Source of the DNA: CAYLJJ01 sp964384025 | Lineage (GTDB): Bacteria > Myxococcota_A > Bradymonadia > UBA7976 > UBA1532 | NCBI GenBank assembly: GCA_964384025.1 | Contig: CAYLJJ010000010.1 | Location: forward strand, 42,660 to 106,659 | Direction of reading: 5' to 3' | Length of the DNA: 64,000 bases | Part shown: one piece after another, positions 8,550 to 16,639 of the stretch | Layout: each line of letters starts with the position of its first letter | Numbering within the stretch: the stretch's first letter is position 1 | Notes under the pieces: model-generated | Told to the model about the DNA's origin: nothing | The model's input: only the letters and a program-made list of their open reading frames with translations | Databases searched by the model: none | Position numbers and translations under genes: made by a program

Positions 8550-9785
8550 CTATTTCCGCTGGATCTCTCCCTCTTTGAGGGCCACGCTGAGGGCGGAGAT
8601 GGCAAGCTTTTTATCTTTAGAGAAGGCGAAGGCGACCTCCATTCCCCTTTGAACCAGTTCCATATGGGGGCGTGGAGCCTTCCTCTGCTCGTAGACCTTG
8701 CGCAGCGCAGCGGCAAAGGCTTGGGCCTCCTCTAAGCTGTCCCAGGTGGAGAGGGTCAGGGCCACGCTGCGCTCTTGAGAGAGCTGTAGGACCGTATAAT
8801 CCCCATCCCAACCCTCAGCGGCCTCGCTGGCTTCCGCTTGGGGGAGGCCGCTCATGAGGAGCTGGCGAAGATGAAACTCTCCGACGCGCCCCTCCCAGGG
8901 ACGACTCCAGCCCTGAGGAGCGGGAGGCAGCTTGACCACGCTGGGGAGATCCCGCTGAAAATAGCGCTTGGGGTGGAGGATCTGCTCGGTGCTGTGAGGG
9001 GGGTTGGAGTAGATCTGGGCCATCTGCTTCATATCGATCCCCTGCTGCCTGACCGCTCCCATAAAGAGCATCCCCTGTTGATAGGGGAAGATGAGGGACT
9101 GTTTGAGATAGCTGGGAGCTGAGGCCATCACCGGAAACTGAGGACTGGACATCTGCAGTGGGAGGCTGGCGGCCAACATATTGAGGCTCAGAGAGGAGCG
9201 CGCGATATCCTCAGCTTGGGGATCTATCATTCTGCGGGGGTAGTTGAAGGTGAGGATGGTGGCGTCTCCCTCCAGGAGCGCGGCATGAGCCAGGATCTCA
9301 TCATGAGTGTACTTCTTAGAGTCGATCAGCTCCCCTGCCTTCCAGTGAGCATCCTGGATGGCGTGCAGAATCTCATGGGCCATGATCGGCTCCTGCATGA
9401 GCTTAGGGAGCCACTCGGCGATATGCAGCTCCTGCCGGGTGTGATCATAGAAGCCCGCCACCTGCTCGGTCAGGAGGCTGGTGATGAACTCCCCATAGTT
9501 GAGTTGGGGAGGCAGGAGGCCCTGAAGTTTGAGCAACTCCCCCTCCGCCTTAACCTTCACTGGGCCGTACTCTTCGCGGAGCCGCTCTTGGATAAAAGTG
9601 GTGATCTCCCCCTTACTCTTGACTCCCATCTTGAGAGGCTTACCCAGCTTGATCCCTCTCATCTTCTCAACCCGCGCGAGGGCACCGAGGGCCATAGATT
9701 TGAGCGCCATTTCCTTGGCTGTGGGGGCTGAAGGGGTGGCTAAGGTGGTGACCTTGACCAGGAAAATCAGGAAGAGGATCGTCAT
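8550..9785 (-). CDS. Secreted gluzincin-like zinc metalloprotease
   Basis: The 411-residue protein has a hydrophobic N-terminus (about 17 residues, ending near TLATPSAP) consistent with a signal peptide. The motif MAHEILHAIQDAHW contains HExxH (HEILH), and about 30 residues later AHAALLEGDAT supplies a Glu suitable as third zinc ligand, the gluzincin arrangement. This HExLHAxQD pattern recurs in uncharacterised exported metallopeptidases of deltaproteobacteria. The C-terminal half (tsp-like repeats absent) contains no other recognisable domain. The ATG at 9785 follows a GGAG at suitable spacing. It is divergent from the FadL-like gene, with only about 50 bp between the starts. The substrate is unknown. 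Confidence 0.75.
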   Translation of the reverse strand: MTILFLIFLVKVTTLATPSAPTAKEMALKSMALGALARVEKMRGIKLGKPLKMGVKSKGEITTFIQERLREEYGPVKVKAEGELLKLQGLLPPQLNYGEFITSLLTEQVAGFYDHTRQELHIAEWLPKLMQEPIMAHEILHAIQDAHWKAGELIDSKKYTHDEILAHAALLEGDATILTFNYPRRMIDPQAEDIARSSLSLNMLAASLPLQMSSPQFPVMASAPSYLKQSLIFPYQQGMLFMGAVRQQGIDMKQMAQIYSNPPHSTEQILHPKRYFQRDLPSVVKLPPAPQGWSRPWEGRVGEFHLRQLLMSGLPQAEASEAAEGWDGDYTVLQLSQERSVALTLSTWDSLEEAQAFAAALRKVYEQRKAPRPHMELVQRGMEVAFAFSKDKKLAISALSVALKEGEIQRK

Positions 9786-9837
9786 TGAGGCTCCTTCTCT
9801 TTACTTCGAAACGGTTCCTGGTCTCACTGGGGAGAAC

Positions 9838-11148
9838 ATGCTAACCAGTTTGACCATGCTCCGCTTAACACTCTGCGTCTTGGTCCTCTGCCTGCCATTT
9901 TCAGTACAGGCCAACATCTTTGACGCCTACGGCTTTGGGGCCCGCGCCAGCGCGATGGGGAACGCCCAGGTCGCCGCCAGCCGCGACTACAGCGCCGTCC
10001 ATTACAATCCAGGCGCTTTGACCTATCGGAAGATTCCCCATGTGGGGACGGGTATACAGATCATTCAGCCAGATCTCTACCTGGACCGAGACTATCTCCC
10101 TGAGGAGGGCAGTCCGCCGGATCGTCTCCCAGAGGGAAACGCAGGGATCCATTTGGGCTTGCTCTTTCCTCTGGGGGGGCTGATTGAGAACCGCTTTGCC
10201 TTGGGGATAGGCGCCTACTTCCCCGCGGTGAACATGACCCGTGTGGAAGCTCCAGATCCACAGACCCCCCACTTCTACCGCCATCAGGCTCTCTCTGACA
10301 GAATGGCGATCGCCTTTGGGATCGCCTATGAACTTCATCCCATGCTCTCTCTGGGCCTTGGTTATCAATACTTAGAAAGCTTGAATGGTGAAGCAGAGAT
10401 GGAGCTGGATCTCTTCACCCAGCGCTTTATTCGTAAGAATTTAACCGTGGATATAGAGATCAAGAGCGCTCTGATCACAGGCTTGGAGTTGCGACCTACA
10501 GAGAACCTGCGTTTTGGTTTTTCTTTTCGGGATGCTCTCGCCCTGGACTATCGTATCTACAACGAGATCAAGATCCGCGACATGGGCAACATCACCACAG
10601 AGATGGAGGGCAACTCAGTCTATACTCCACAGCGCTACACTCTGGGAGGTGCTTGGGAGGGCAAAGAGTGGACCGCGACCGCCGATCTGGTCTGGTCTCG
10701 TTGGAGCGAAGCACCCTCTCCCTCAACCCACTTTGTGATGCTCGTTGAGGGAGAGCCTCTCAATCTGGAGAGCATGACAGCGGAGGGAGATCCTTCCCCG
10801 CTGGGCGCGGTGGACACCTTGAGCCCTCGTCTGGGCTTAGAGCATCGTCTGGGGGATTGGACCTTGAGGGGAGGCTATGCCCTCTATCCCAGCCCGCTGC
10901 CCTCTCAGAGCAGCTACAGCAACTACGCGGACAATGACACCCATCAATTTGCTCTGGGGGGCGGTTACTCCTTCCCTGATCCTCTCGCCATCCGGGAGGC
11001 ACCCATCACCCTTGATCTCACGATCCAGTTCAGTTGGCTCCCTGAGCGTCGCATGGAGAAAGAGGATCCCGATGATGCGGTGGGATCCTACTCAGTTGGG
11101 GGAAAAATCTGGAACAGCTGCTTGACTATCCGGCACGATTTTCATTGA
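9838..11148 (+). CDS. FadL/OmpP1-family outer-membrane transport protein
   Basis: The protein of about 436 residues is a predicted outer-membrane beta-barrel of the FadL/TodX/OmpP1 type, which imports hydrophobic compounds such as fatty acids. A signal peptide ends at VQA, followed by the family's N-terminal signature NIFDAYGFGARASAMGNAQV, SRDYSAVHYNPGAL (compare 'NPAGL' in FadL). The remainder alternates short amphipathic strands and ends in RHDF-H, an aromatic-rich barrel end. ATG 9838 is chosen because GGAG (9831-9834) precedes it and the signal peptide begins there; the frame is open further upstream but that part is antisense to the metalloprotease gene. The 3' end overlaps the convergent LCCL gene by 7 bp. 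Confidence 0.88.
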   Translation: MLTSLTMLRLTLCVLVLCLPFSVQANIFDAYGFGARASAMGNAQVAASRDYSAVHYNPGALTYRKIPHVGTGIQIIQPDLYLDRDYLPEEGSPPDRLPEGNAGIHLGLLFPLGGLIENRFALGIGAYFPAVNMTRVEAPDPQTPHFYRHQALSDRMAIAFGIAYELHPMLSLGLGYQYLESLNGEAEMELDLFTQRFIRKNLTVDIEIKSALITGLELRPTENLRFGFSFRDALALDYRIYNEIKIRDMGNITTEMEGNSVYTPQRYTLGGAWEGKEWTATADLVWSRWSEAPSPSTHFVMLVEGEPLNLESMTAEGDPSPLGAVDTLSPRLGLEHRLGDWTLRGGYALYPSPLPSQSSYSNYADNDTHQFALGGGYSFPDPLAIREAPITLDLTIQFSWLPERRMEKEDPDDAVGSYSVGGKIWNSCLTIRHDFH

Positions 11149-11846
11149 ACAGAACAGCGTCCGGTCCCATAGCCGGGGAAGAAGAAGCTGCTGGCATAGG
11201 GGCCCCAAGGAGCGGTCTTGATCCCAAAGCGTGTGCTCCCTTGATAAAAGCGGCAACCCAAAGCAGCCTTAACTTTCACCAGCCCTCCCTTATGATCGAT
11301 CACGCCGGCGTGGCGCGCAGCTCTACAGAGCGAGGAGTCCGTGGTGTAGATCTGATTTCCCCAGACCATCCCCCCGATTGCTTCAGGAGGACAGCGGCAA
11401 AGGAAGCCCATCACCGCCTGCTCCTTGGGGAGCATATTGAACTGGGCTGGACAGACTCCCCCCTCTTTGAGAATAGGGCAGCTTGGGCGCCCTTTTTTGG
11501 GAAAGAAGAAGCTGCTTTGGTAGGGACCCCATGAACTCGTTTGAACACCGTTCGCCTTTGAACCTGTATAGAACGCACAACCTGAAGCGGGCTGAATATC
11601 GACCCAGCTTCTCAAGGAGGAGAGCAATCCGGCGTGCTGTGCTGCGCGACAAAGATCTGAATCTGTGGTGTAGAGCTGGCTGCCCCAAACCGAACCTTTG
11701 GAGCCGACCGAGCACTCACAGCTCAGTGAAAGTCCTTGGAGTTTTGGAGGTAGATCTTGCCAGCGTTGAGGACAAGGCTTGGCCCAGGTTGGAGAAGCCA
11801 AATTGATGAGGAGCAGACTCATCAGGCTTAGAATCAGAGGAGACAT
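11142..11846 (-). CDS. Secreted protein with two LCCL domains
   Basis: The protein of about 234 residues starts at ATG 11846, where GGAG precedes the codon and a signal peptide (LILSLMSLLLINLASPTWA) follows. Two tandem copies of an LCCL-like module are visible. The first contains CSVGSKGSVWGSQLYTTDS, DLCRAAQHAG and SSWGPYQSSFFFP. The second contains CRCPPEAIGG, VWGNQIYTTDSSLCRAARHAG, CRFYQGS and APWGPYASSFFFP. LCCL domains are extracellular Cys-containing folds proposed to bind lipids or proteins; they are best known in animals (cochlin, Limulus factor C) but occur in bacteria. No enzyme domain is present. It is convergent with the FadL-like gene and divergent from an L,D-transpeptidase. The function is unknown beyond probable periplasmic or extracellular binding. 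Confidence 0.85.
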   Translation of the reverse strand: MSPLILSLMSLLLINLASPTWAKPCPQRWQDLPPKLQGLSLSCECSVGSKGSVWGSQLYTTDSDLCRAAQHAGLLSSLRSWVDIQPASGCAFYTGSKANGVQTSSWGPYQSSFFFPKKGRPSCPILKEGGVCPAQFNMLPKEQAVMGFLCRCPPEAIGGMVWGNQIYTTDSSLCRAARHAGVIDHKGGLVKVKAALGCRFYQGSTRFGIKTAPWGPYASSFFFPGYGTGRCSVQ

Positions 11847-11920
11847 CTCTAACTCCAGATTGAGGGTTTTGGGATGATAAGCTCTCATCCTGAAAAACAC
11901 ATCTGCCTTTTTGGAGATCG

Positions 11921-12451
11921 ATGAGCCTCACCCTCAAACTCCTCAGCTTGCTCAGCTTCAGCTTCGCCTGTGGGAGTCCTCAAGAGGGACGCTTCTCAGA
12001 GGAGCTGCCCAAGGGGATCTATATCGACCATCTCAAAGTGTATAAACAAAAGGGGGTCATGCAGACTTGGTATAAAGGAGAACATATCAAAAGATATAAA
12101 ATCTCCGTGGGCCGAGGAAATTCAGGGCCAAAACGTATCGAAGGAGACAAAAAGACCCCAGAGGGACGTTACTATATCGATGAGCGCCACAAGAGCAGTC
12201 GCTTTCATAGATTTCTGCATATTTCCTATCCGAACGCTGCTGATCAGATCGCCTTTCGTGCTCTAAAGAGATCTCAAAAAGGGATCCGTATCGGCAGCGC
12301 CATCGGGCTGCATGGTGAACAACGCGGCCTGAGTTGGCTGCCTCACAAATGGATGAACTGGACCTCGGGTTGTATCGCTGTAGATGATGATGAGATTGAA
12401 GAGTTGTATCGGGCGGTTCAGCCTGGAGCGCTGATCGAGATTTTCCCCTGA
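11921..12451 (+). CDS. L,D-transpeptidase (YkuD domain) lipoprotein
   Basis: The 176-residue protein is a YkuD-family L,D-transpeptidase-like enzyme, a family that forms or remodels 3-3 cross-links in peptidoglycan or attaches proteins to it. The active-site motif is present as IGLHGEQ followed by TSGCIAVDDDEI, giving the catalytic His and Cys (HG...S-G-C-I). The N-terminus (LLSLLSFSFACGS) is hydrophobic with a lipobox-like Cys at residue 17, so it is probably a lipoprotein facing the periplasm. GGAG at 11913-11916 supports the ATG. It is a minimal form with no LysM domain. The gene is divergent from the LCCL protein, with 74 bp between starts. Confidence 0.9.
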   Translation: MSLTLKLLSLLSFSFACGSPQEGRFSEELPKGIYIDHLKVYKQKGVMQTWYKGEHIKRYKISVGRGNSGPKRIEGDKKTPEGRYYIDERHKSSRFHRFLHISYPNAADQIAFRALKRSQKGIRIGSAIGLHGEQRGLSWLPHKWMNWTSGCIAVDDDEIEELYRAVQPGALIEIFP

Positions 12452-12461
12452 GGCAGAGGGC

Positions 12462-13328
12462 TCAGCGATAGCGCTGGAGCACAGCGCGCACCTCAGCGAG
12501 GTAGGCGTGGCCAAAGAGCTTGAGATGGTTGAGCAAGTGGTAGAGGTTATAGAGCGGGAAGCGTTGACGCCAGCCCTGCTCCAAAGGGCGCTCAGCGATA
12601 TACGCCTCGTAGAAGGCGGGCTCAAAGCCCCCAAAGAGCGCGGTCATCGCCAGATCCGCTTCAGCCCAACCCCAGTAACAAGCAGGATCGATAAGGGCAG
12701 GCATCCCCTCAGGATCTACATGGGCGTTGCCTGACCAGAGATCTCCATGCAGGAGCGAGGGAGGCTGAAGAGGGATCAGGCGCTCCAGGCGGGCACAGAG
12801 ACGATCTACCGCGCGGACCTCCCCTCGTGCCAAGAGCCCCGCGTCTCGACAGCATCGCGTGAGGTAGCCAAGGCGCTGCTCAGCATAGAAGCTATAACCA
12901 TCCTTAGAGGCTCGATTGGGCTGAAGCGTCTCCCCGCAATAGGTGTTTCGCTCAAAGCCAAAGTGAGGGCCCAGATGTTGATGTAGTTGCGCCATCCCTC
13001 GACCCAGGCGCTCACTGTAATCTGAGACTCTGCGACCTTCGAGGAGATCCTCTAGGAGCAGAAACTCAGCTTGGACCTCCAACACACGAGGGACCCGCAG
13101 AGTCTCTGTAGCCCCCAGGGCTTGAAGACCAGCGGCCTCGGCGGGGAAGAGATCTACAGCTACTCCCGCCTTGCTCTTTAAGAAGAGGCTACGCCCGCCT
13201 GAGAAGCGTAGACGCTGCGCCTGAGCAATACAGCCCCCCGAGAGAGACTTCAACTCCAAAGGCAGCCCCCAGCCCTCCTGCTCCAACCAAGTTCTCAACG
13301 TCGAAGGGAGATTGAAGTTGGCCCTCAT
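12462..13328 (-). CDS. Fructosamine kinase family protein
   Basis: The 288-residue protein matches fructosamine-3-kinase/ketosamine kinase-like enzymes (bacterial YniA type), which phosphorylate sugar-amine adducts and so help remove glycation from proteins. Features seen are the N-terminal GGCIAQAQRL loop, the LLLEDL hinge, the catalytic loop LLHGDLWSGNAHV and the metal-binding DPACYWGWAEAD. Length and motif order are normal, so it is probably functional. The start codon lies 1 bp downstream of the stop of the preceding small membrane-protein gene (13330), so the two are likely translationally coupled. It faces the L,D-transpeptidase gene tail to tail, with about 10 bp between. Confidence 0.93.
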   Translation of the reverse strand: MRANFNLPSTLRTWLEQEGWGLPLELKSLSGGCIAQAQRLRFSGGRSLFLKSKAGVAVDLFPAEAAGLQALGATETLRVPRVLEVQAEFLLLEDLLEGRRVSDYSERLGRGMAQLHQHLGPHFGFERNTYCGETLQPNRASKDGYSFYAEQRLGYLTRCCRDAGLLARGEVRAVDRLCARLERLIPLQPPSLLHGDLWSGNAHVDPEGMPALIDPACYWGWAEADLAMTALFGGFEPAFYEAYIAERPLEQGWRQRFPLYNLYHLLNHLKLFGHAYLAEVRAVLQRYR

Positions 13329-13329
13329 C

Positions 13330-13611
13330 TCAACGACCCTTTACGCTGGGGTGTGCGGGCCGAGAGCGGTAGGGGCTGGGGAAGAGAAACTCTACCTCTC
13401 CTAGAGGCAGGGGAGGGCGCTCCTCCTGCACCTGCACCAGCTTTTGGGAGATGGGAGGCAGGGGGGGTCTCAGGACCAGATCGGGGCGCCGCGTGCGCCC
13501 CAATTGAAAGCCCGCCGCGAAGAGGAGCCCAGAGAAGAAGGTGGTCCCCAACACCAAAAGCAGCATTTGAGGAGGATCAAGGCGGATCTCAACTTGGTTG
13601 CGCTTGCGCAT
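13330..13611 (-). CDS. Small single-pass membrane protein
   Basis: The 93-residue protein has a short charged N-terminus (MRKRNQVEIRLDPPQ), one transmembrane helix (MLLLVLGTTFFSGLLFAAGF) and a Pro-rich tail of about 50 residues. The layout resembles the N-terminal anchor of deltaproteobacterial SPOR-domain proteins, but no SPOR domain follows. It is upstream of, and almost overlapping with, the fructosamine-kinase-like gene. The tail would lie in the periplasm if the helix is oriented N-in. No function can be assigned; it could be a truncated SPOR protein or a genuine small membrane protein. Confidence 0.65.
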   Translation of the reverse strand: MRKRNQVEIRLDPPQMLLLVLGTTFFSGLLFAAGFQLGRTRRPDLVLRPPLPPISQKLVQVQEERPPLPLGEVEFLFPSPYRSRPAHPSVKGR

Positions 13612-13734
13612 GAGGACTCCAGAAGATCGAGGCGCCTACACTAGCCGACATCTCCTGCGGTTCCAAATTTCCGGCGCTCCTCGTGATCTGTCGGCTTAGT
13701 GCAAGAGGAGACAAATCGGGACTGAGCGATGCGA

Positions 13735-15045
13735 TCAATCTAAGAGTTCTAAGGCTCGCTCAAGCCCTTTGGTCTCAAGCACGCGATCAACCTGAACCGA
13801 TACATTCACGTTCACATTATCAGAGGTCCAGATCGAGATTAGAGCATATTGGCGCACCTTTACATCCCAATCCAAGACCTCGATACGAACATAGCGGGTA
13901 TAGTCCCGAGATGCAGGAAAGAGGAAGCTGGCGTCCACGTTGATATCATGAAAGTTAGCGAAGGCGAAGAAGCCAACCTGTTGGATATCCAAGTTGATCT
14001 GATTGCGAGCAGAGGCCTCATGCATTGACGCAGCGGTCTGATTCAAGCCCTCCCAGCGATCTGGATTATCGATATAATCGGACCAAGCAGAAATCAGCTC
14101 ATGTAGATGTTCTCTATCCATCGCTTCGATTTTGGCCAGAGCCTCAGCCTTAAAGTCGGGCTGCTCCTCGGTGCTCTCATCGTAGATCCCATCCACGCGA
14201 TAGTTATCGAGTGTGTGATCTTTGATCAGCTGCTTGAGATCAACCTTGATCGCCTCTGTTGAGGAGGGCTTCAGCTCGCTCAAGCGATCACTCAGGTGCT
14301 GAGCGGCGCCGCTGATAGACTCTCGCAGCATGATGCGGGGACTGCCCGCTGGATCGATCACCTTCCACAACAACGAGAGCATAGCAAGCTGCTTCTTGAG
14401 GTGGAGACCGCTCGACCAATTATCTCGAATCTCGACAGCGTCTTGGATCTTCAAGTTGTCGAAGATGCTGCGATCGATGCCAAGGTAGAGCTTGCGCCCC
14501 TCAAGGGCCATCTCTTCATCCACGATATGCTCTGGACAGAGCAGGAGGGTGTCGAAGAGTCGATTTGGGTATCCGCTCAGATCTTCATGTAGGTTTTTGA
14601 GGAAAGTGACCGTTGAGCGAACCTGCTGCTGGAGAGCTTCAAGCTCAGCATCACTGTCGATGTCATCATCATAGCCCCAGCGATCTTGCTCGGTGAAACA
14701 GTCATCTCCCTCCACTTTGATCTCATAGAGCGTAGAGATGCTCTCCACATTGACGCCTCGACGACTGAAGGTCTTATCCAGGGCCGGCTGGGTGCAAGCC
14801 AACAGATCATTGGCGTATTGGGTCAGCGCTTGGACGCGCTTGCTGGTCTGCGTGTGCCCCGGAAATTTCTCTTCATCAGGGAACTCAACAAAGCCGCAAG
14901 AGTAGTAACTGTCCTCCTTGCCCACGTCCTGCTCAGGCCTTGTTGGGGGTTGCTCCGCTTGTTCTGCATCAGAGGTGCTCTCACCGCAAGCACTCAAACT
15001 CAAGGCGAGGCTCAGCGAACTGAGGAGGGGGTAGGGATATTTCAT
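13735..15045 (-). CDS. Lipoprotein of unknown function
   Basis: The protein of about 436 residues starts at ATG 15045, where a lipoprotein signal begins (MKYPYPLLSSLSLALSLSACG, with lipobox Cys at residue 20). An acidic linker follows, then a mostly helical body with Asp/Glu-rich segments (YDDDIDSDAELEAL). The C-terminal part is beta-rich (FASFHDINVD-like strands and VNVNVSVQVD). I recognise no known domain. The frame also contains an ATG 18 codons upstream, but the lipobox spacing favours the internal start. It should be anchored in the inner or outer membrane. It borders the AT-rich patch that begins just upstream of its start. Confidence 0.75.
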   Translation of the reverse strand: MKYPYPLLSSLSLALSLSACGESTSDAEQAEQPPTRPEQDVGKEDSYYSCGFVEFPDEEKFPGHTQTSKRVQALTQYANDLLACTQPALDKTFSRRGVNVESISTLYEIKVEGDDCFTEQDRWGYDDDIDSDAELEALQQQVRSTVTFLKNLHEDLSGYPNRLFDTLLLCPEHIVDEEMALEGRKLYLGIDRSIFDNLKIQDAVEIRDNWSSGLHLKKQLAMLSLLWKVIDPAGSPRIMLRESISGAAQHLSDRLSELKPSSTEAIKVDLKQLIKDHTLDNYRVDGIYDESTEEQPDFKAEALAKIEAMDREHLHELISAWSDYIDNPDRWEGLNQTAASMHEASARNQINLDIQQVGFFAFANFHDINVDASFLFPASRDYTRYVRIEVLDWDVKVRQYALISIWTSDNVNVNVSVQVDRVLETKGLERALELLD

Positions 15046-15251
15046 ATTCAGAATCTTTGGGCTGTTTTTTTGGGGAGCTGGGGTATCAAGATGCTCCATA
15101 GGAATGATGTGATCAAGCTAAAGTTTTGTTCTCTCTTTGGGGGGGGTGCTGAGAGTCCTGAAATATATTCCCAGTGTCGTAGTATTCCTCTCTGCTTGTT
15201 CCGAGACTCTAGCTCACTCCGAGAAGAGCTGCCTTCAATCGAAGACAACGT

Positions 15252-15617
15252 TTATTTTGCAATCAGTTTCCAGAGAGCCTCTGTGATTCCACCGCAGCGT
15301 TTCAACTCCTCAGCGGTGATATGCTCCAACGCCATTGATCGCCAAAACGGTGCGTCCGAGACAACTTGTCGGATAATCACTCGCGTTCTAAGCGTCCTCT
15401 TCTTCTTTTTCCCTGACCAATGCGCACGTTTCAACCACTTTGTATGCTTGATAAACCAGTTTGCATCTTGACCAAAACAACTAGATACTCGATCGACCAA
15501 TATCGTCATCTTGGGGCTCCACTCAACCCAGGGCCACACACCAAACGGTCCCTCCTCATCGCATTTTACAACCCAGCGACGCTCATCTGCATCTCCGATA
15601 GCCAACGCAATGATCAC
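15252..15617 (-). CDS. Probable 5'-truncated gene remnant, function unknown
   Basis: The leftward frame from GTG 15617 to the TAA at 15252 encodes 121 residues that look like real protein (GPFGVWPWVEWSPKMTILVD; KRCGGITEALWKLIAK). The same frame continues upstream in equally protein-like fashion to about 15683 (RKYYPPPKGDEEIHGRK) before a TAA at 15684-15686, but offers no ATG there. This suggests that the true 5' end has been lost and that the GTG is only nominal. Base composition is more AT-rich than the flanking genes. I do not recognise the family. It lies head to head with a MopE-like gene that also lacks a sensible N-terminus, so a recombination junction near 15.68-15.72 kb is plausible. 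Confidence 0.42.
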   Translation of the reverse strand: MIIALAIGDADERRWVVKCDEEGPFGVWPWVEWSPKMTILVDRVSSCFGQDANWFIKHTKWLKRAHWSGKKKKRTLRTRVIIRQVVSDAPFWRSMALEHITAEELKRCGGITEALWKLIAK

Positions 15618-15626
15618 CTTCCGACC

Positions 15627-16631
15627 ATGAATTTCCTCATCACCCTTAGGCGGCGGATAGTACTTACGGATAGTATCTCTAAATTAGAGCTTGCTCTTGA
15701 ATGGGATGATTTCGACCCTATAAGAGTACGTATAAATAAGACAGCGGTTAGATGTTGCGATGATGGACAGGAACTAAATTCACGTATAGAATGTTGCGGT
15801 CCGAGCGATATTGAGATTTGTGATGGGATCGATAATGACTGCGACGGTGAAATTGACGAAGGTTTTGATGTAGGTGAAGCGTGCCAATTAGGAACCGGTG
15901 CTTGTCTTTCCCATGGTGTGGTGGTATGTGGCGATAGTGGTCAGGCAGTATGTGATGCCCTGCCAGGAGTACCACATCCTGAGCAGTGCAACGGGATTGA
16001 TGACGATTGTGATGGTGAAACGGATGAAAATCTTGGTGTAGGTGAAATATGCCAATTAGGAATCGGTGCTTGTCTTTCTCACGGAGTTAATATTTGTATT
16101 AATGGTGATATGGTGTGTAATGCTCCGATAAAGTCACCAAATCCTGAACAGTGCAACGGAATTGATGATGATTGTGATGGTCGTGTCAATAATGATATTA
16201 ACCCAGTACAATTGACGATGTTTAGAGGAGAATCACGATGTTGCGGAGGATTTGACAAATTATCCGGCGGAGAAAGTGTAGTTGGTCCTGGTTTCGATGT
16301 GGAACGAGATTCTCGTCTGCTTGTGCGCATTGAAACTGCCGTTGATGAACATTTATCTTGTTCTGGGTGCGCTCCTGGATGTGAACATAGAGAATCCCAG
16401 GAAAACGAATCTATTTCAGTATTTCTTGAAAACATTAACACAGGCGCGCGAATCCATCTTGGTAATACTGAAGATTGGGGTGGAGTGCATGGATGTGTAA
16501 AAAACCGCTCTGACTATGAAATTCACCCAGGGACTGGACGATTTCGACTTTATCTGGAGCATGCTCCAGGTGGTAGAGGAGCACAGAGTGTGATCCTGCA
16601 TGAAACAACAGTACACATTCTCTGTGACTGA
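15627..16631 (+). CDS. MopE-like protein with putative metal-binding repeats, probably missing its N-terminus
   Basis: The rightward frame encodes three copies of the MopE-type putative metal-binding motif (ICDGIDNDCDGEIDEG, CNGIDDDCDGETDENLG, CNGIDDDCDGRVNND). They are separated by Cys-containing spacers (GACLSHGVVVC, GACLSHGVNIC), and a Cys-rich beta domain of about 140 residues follows. Such proteins are normally secreted or surface-bound in myxobacteria. Here no signal peptide or lipobox precedes the repeats. In-frame ATGs exist at 15627 and 15420, but residues before about 15690 are antisense to another protein-like frame and look non-coding. The gene is therefore probably truncated at the 5' end. 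The DNA is clearly AT-richer than its neighbours, suggesting acquisition from elsewhere. Confidence 0.65.
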   Translation: MNFLITLRRRIVLTDSISKLELALEWDDFDPIRVRINKTAVRCCDDGQELNSRIECCGPSDIEICDGIDNDCDGEIDEGFDVGEACQLGTGACLSHGVVVCGDSGQAVCDALPGVPHPEQCNGIDDDCDGETDENLGVGEICQLGIGACLSHGVNICINGDMVCNAPIKSPNPEQCNGIDDDCDGRVNNDINPVQLTMFRGESRCCGGFDKLSGGESVVGPGFDVERDSRLLVRIETAVDEHLSCSGCAPGCEHRESQENESISVFLENINTGARIHLGNTEDWGGVHGCVKNRSDYEIHPGTGRFRLYLEHAPGGRGAQSVILHETTVHILCD

Positions 16632-16639
16632 AGAGCAGT

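Noticed and set aside
15420..15626. Start of the MopE-like gene at ATG 15420
   Set aside because: The region before about 15690 is antisense to a more protein-like leftward frame and gives no signal peptide.
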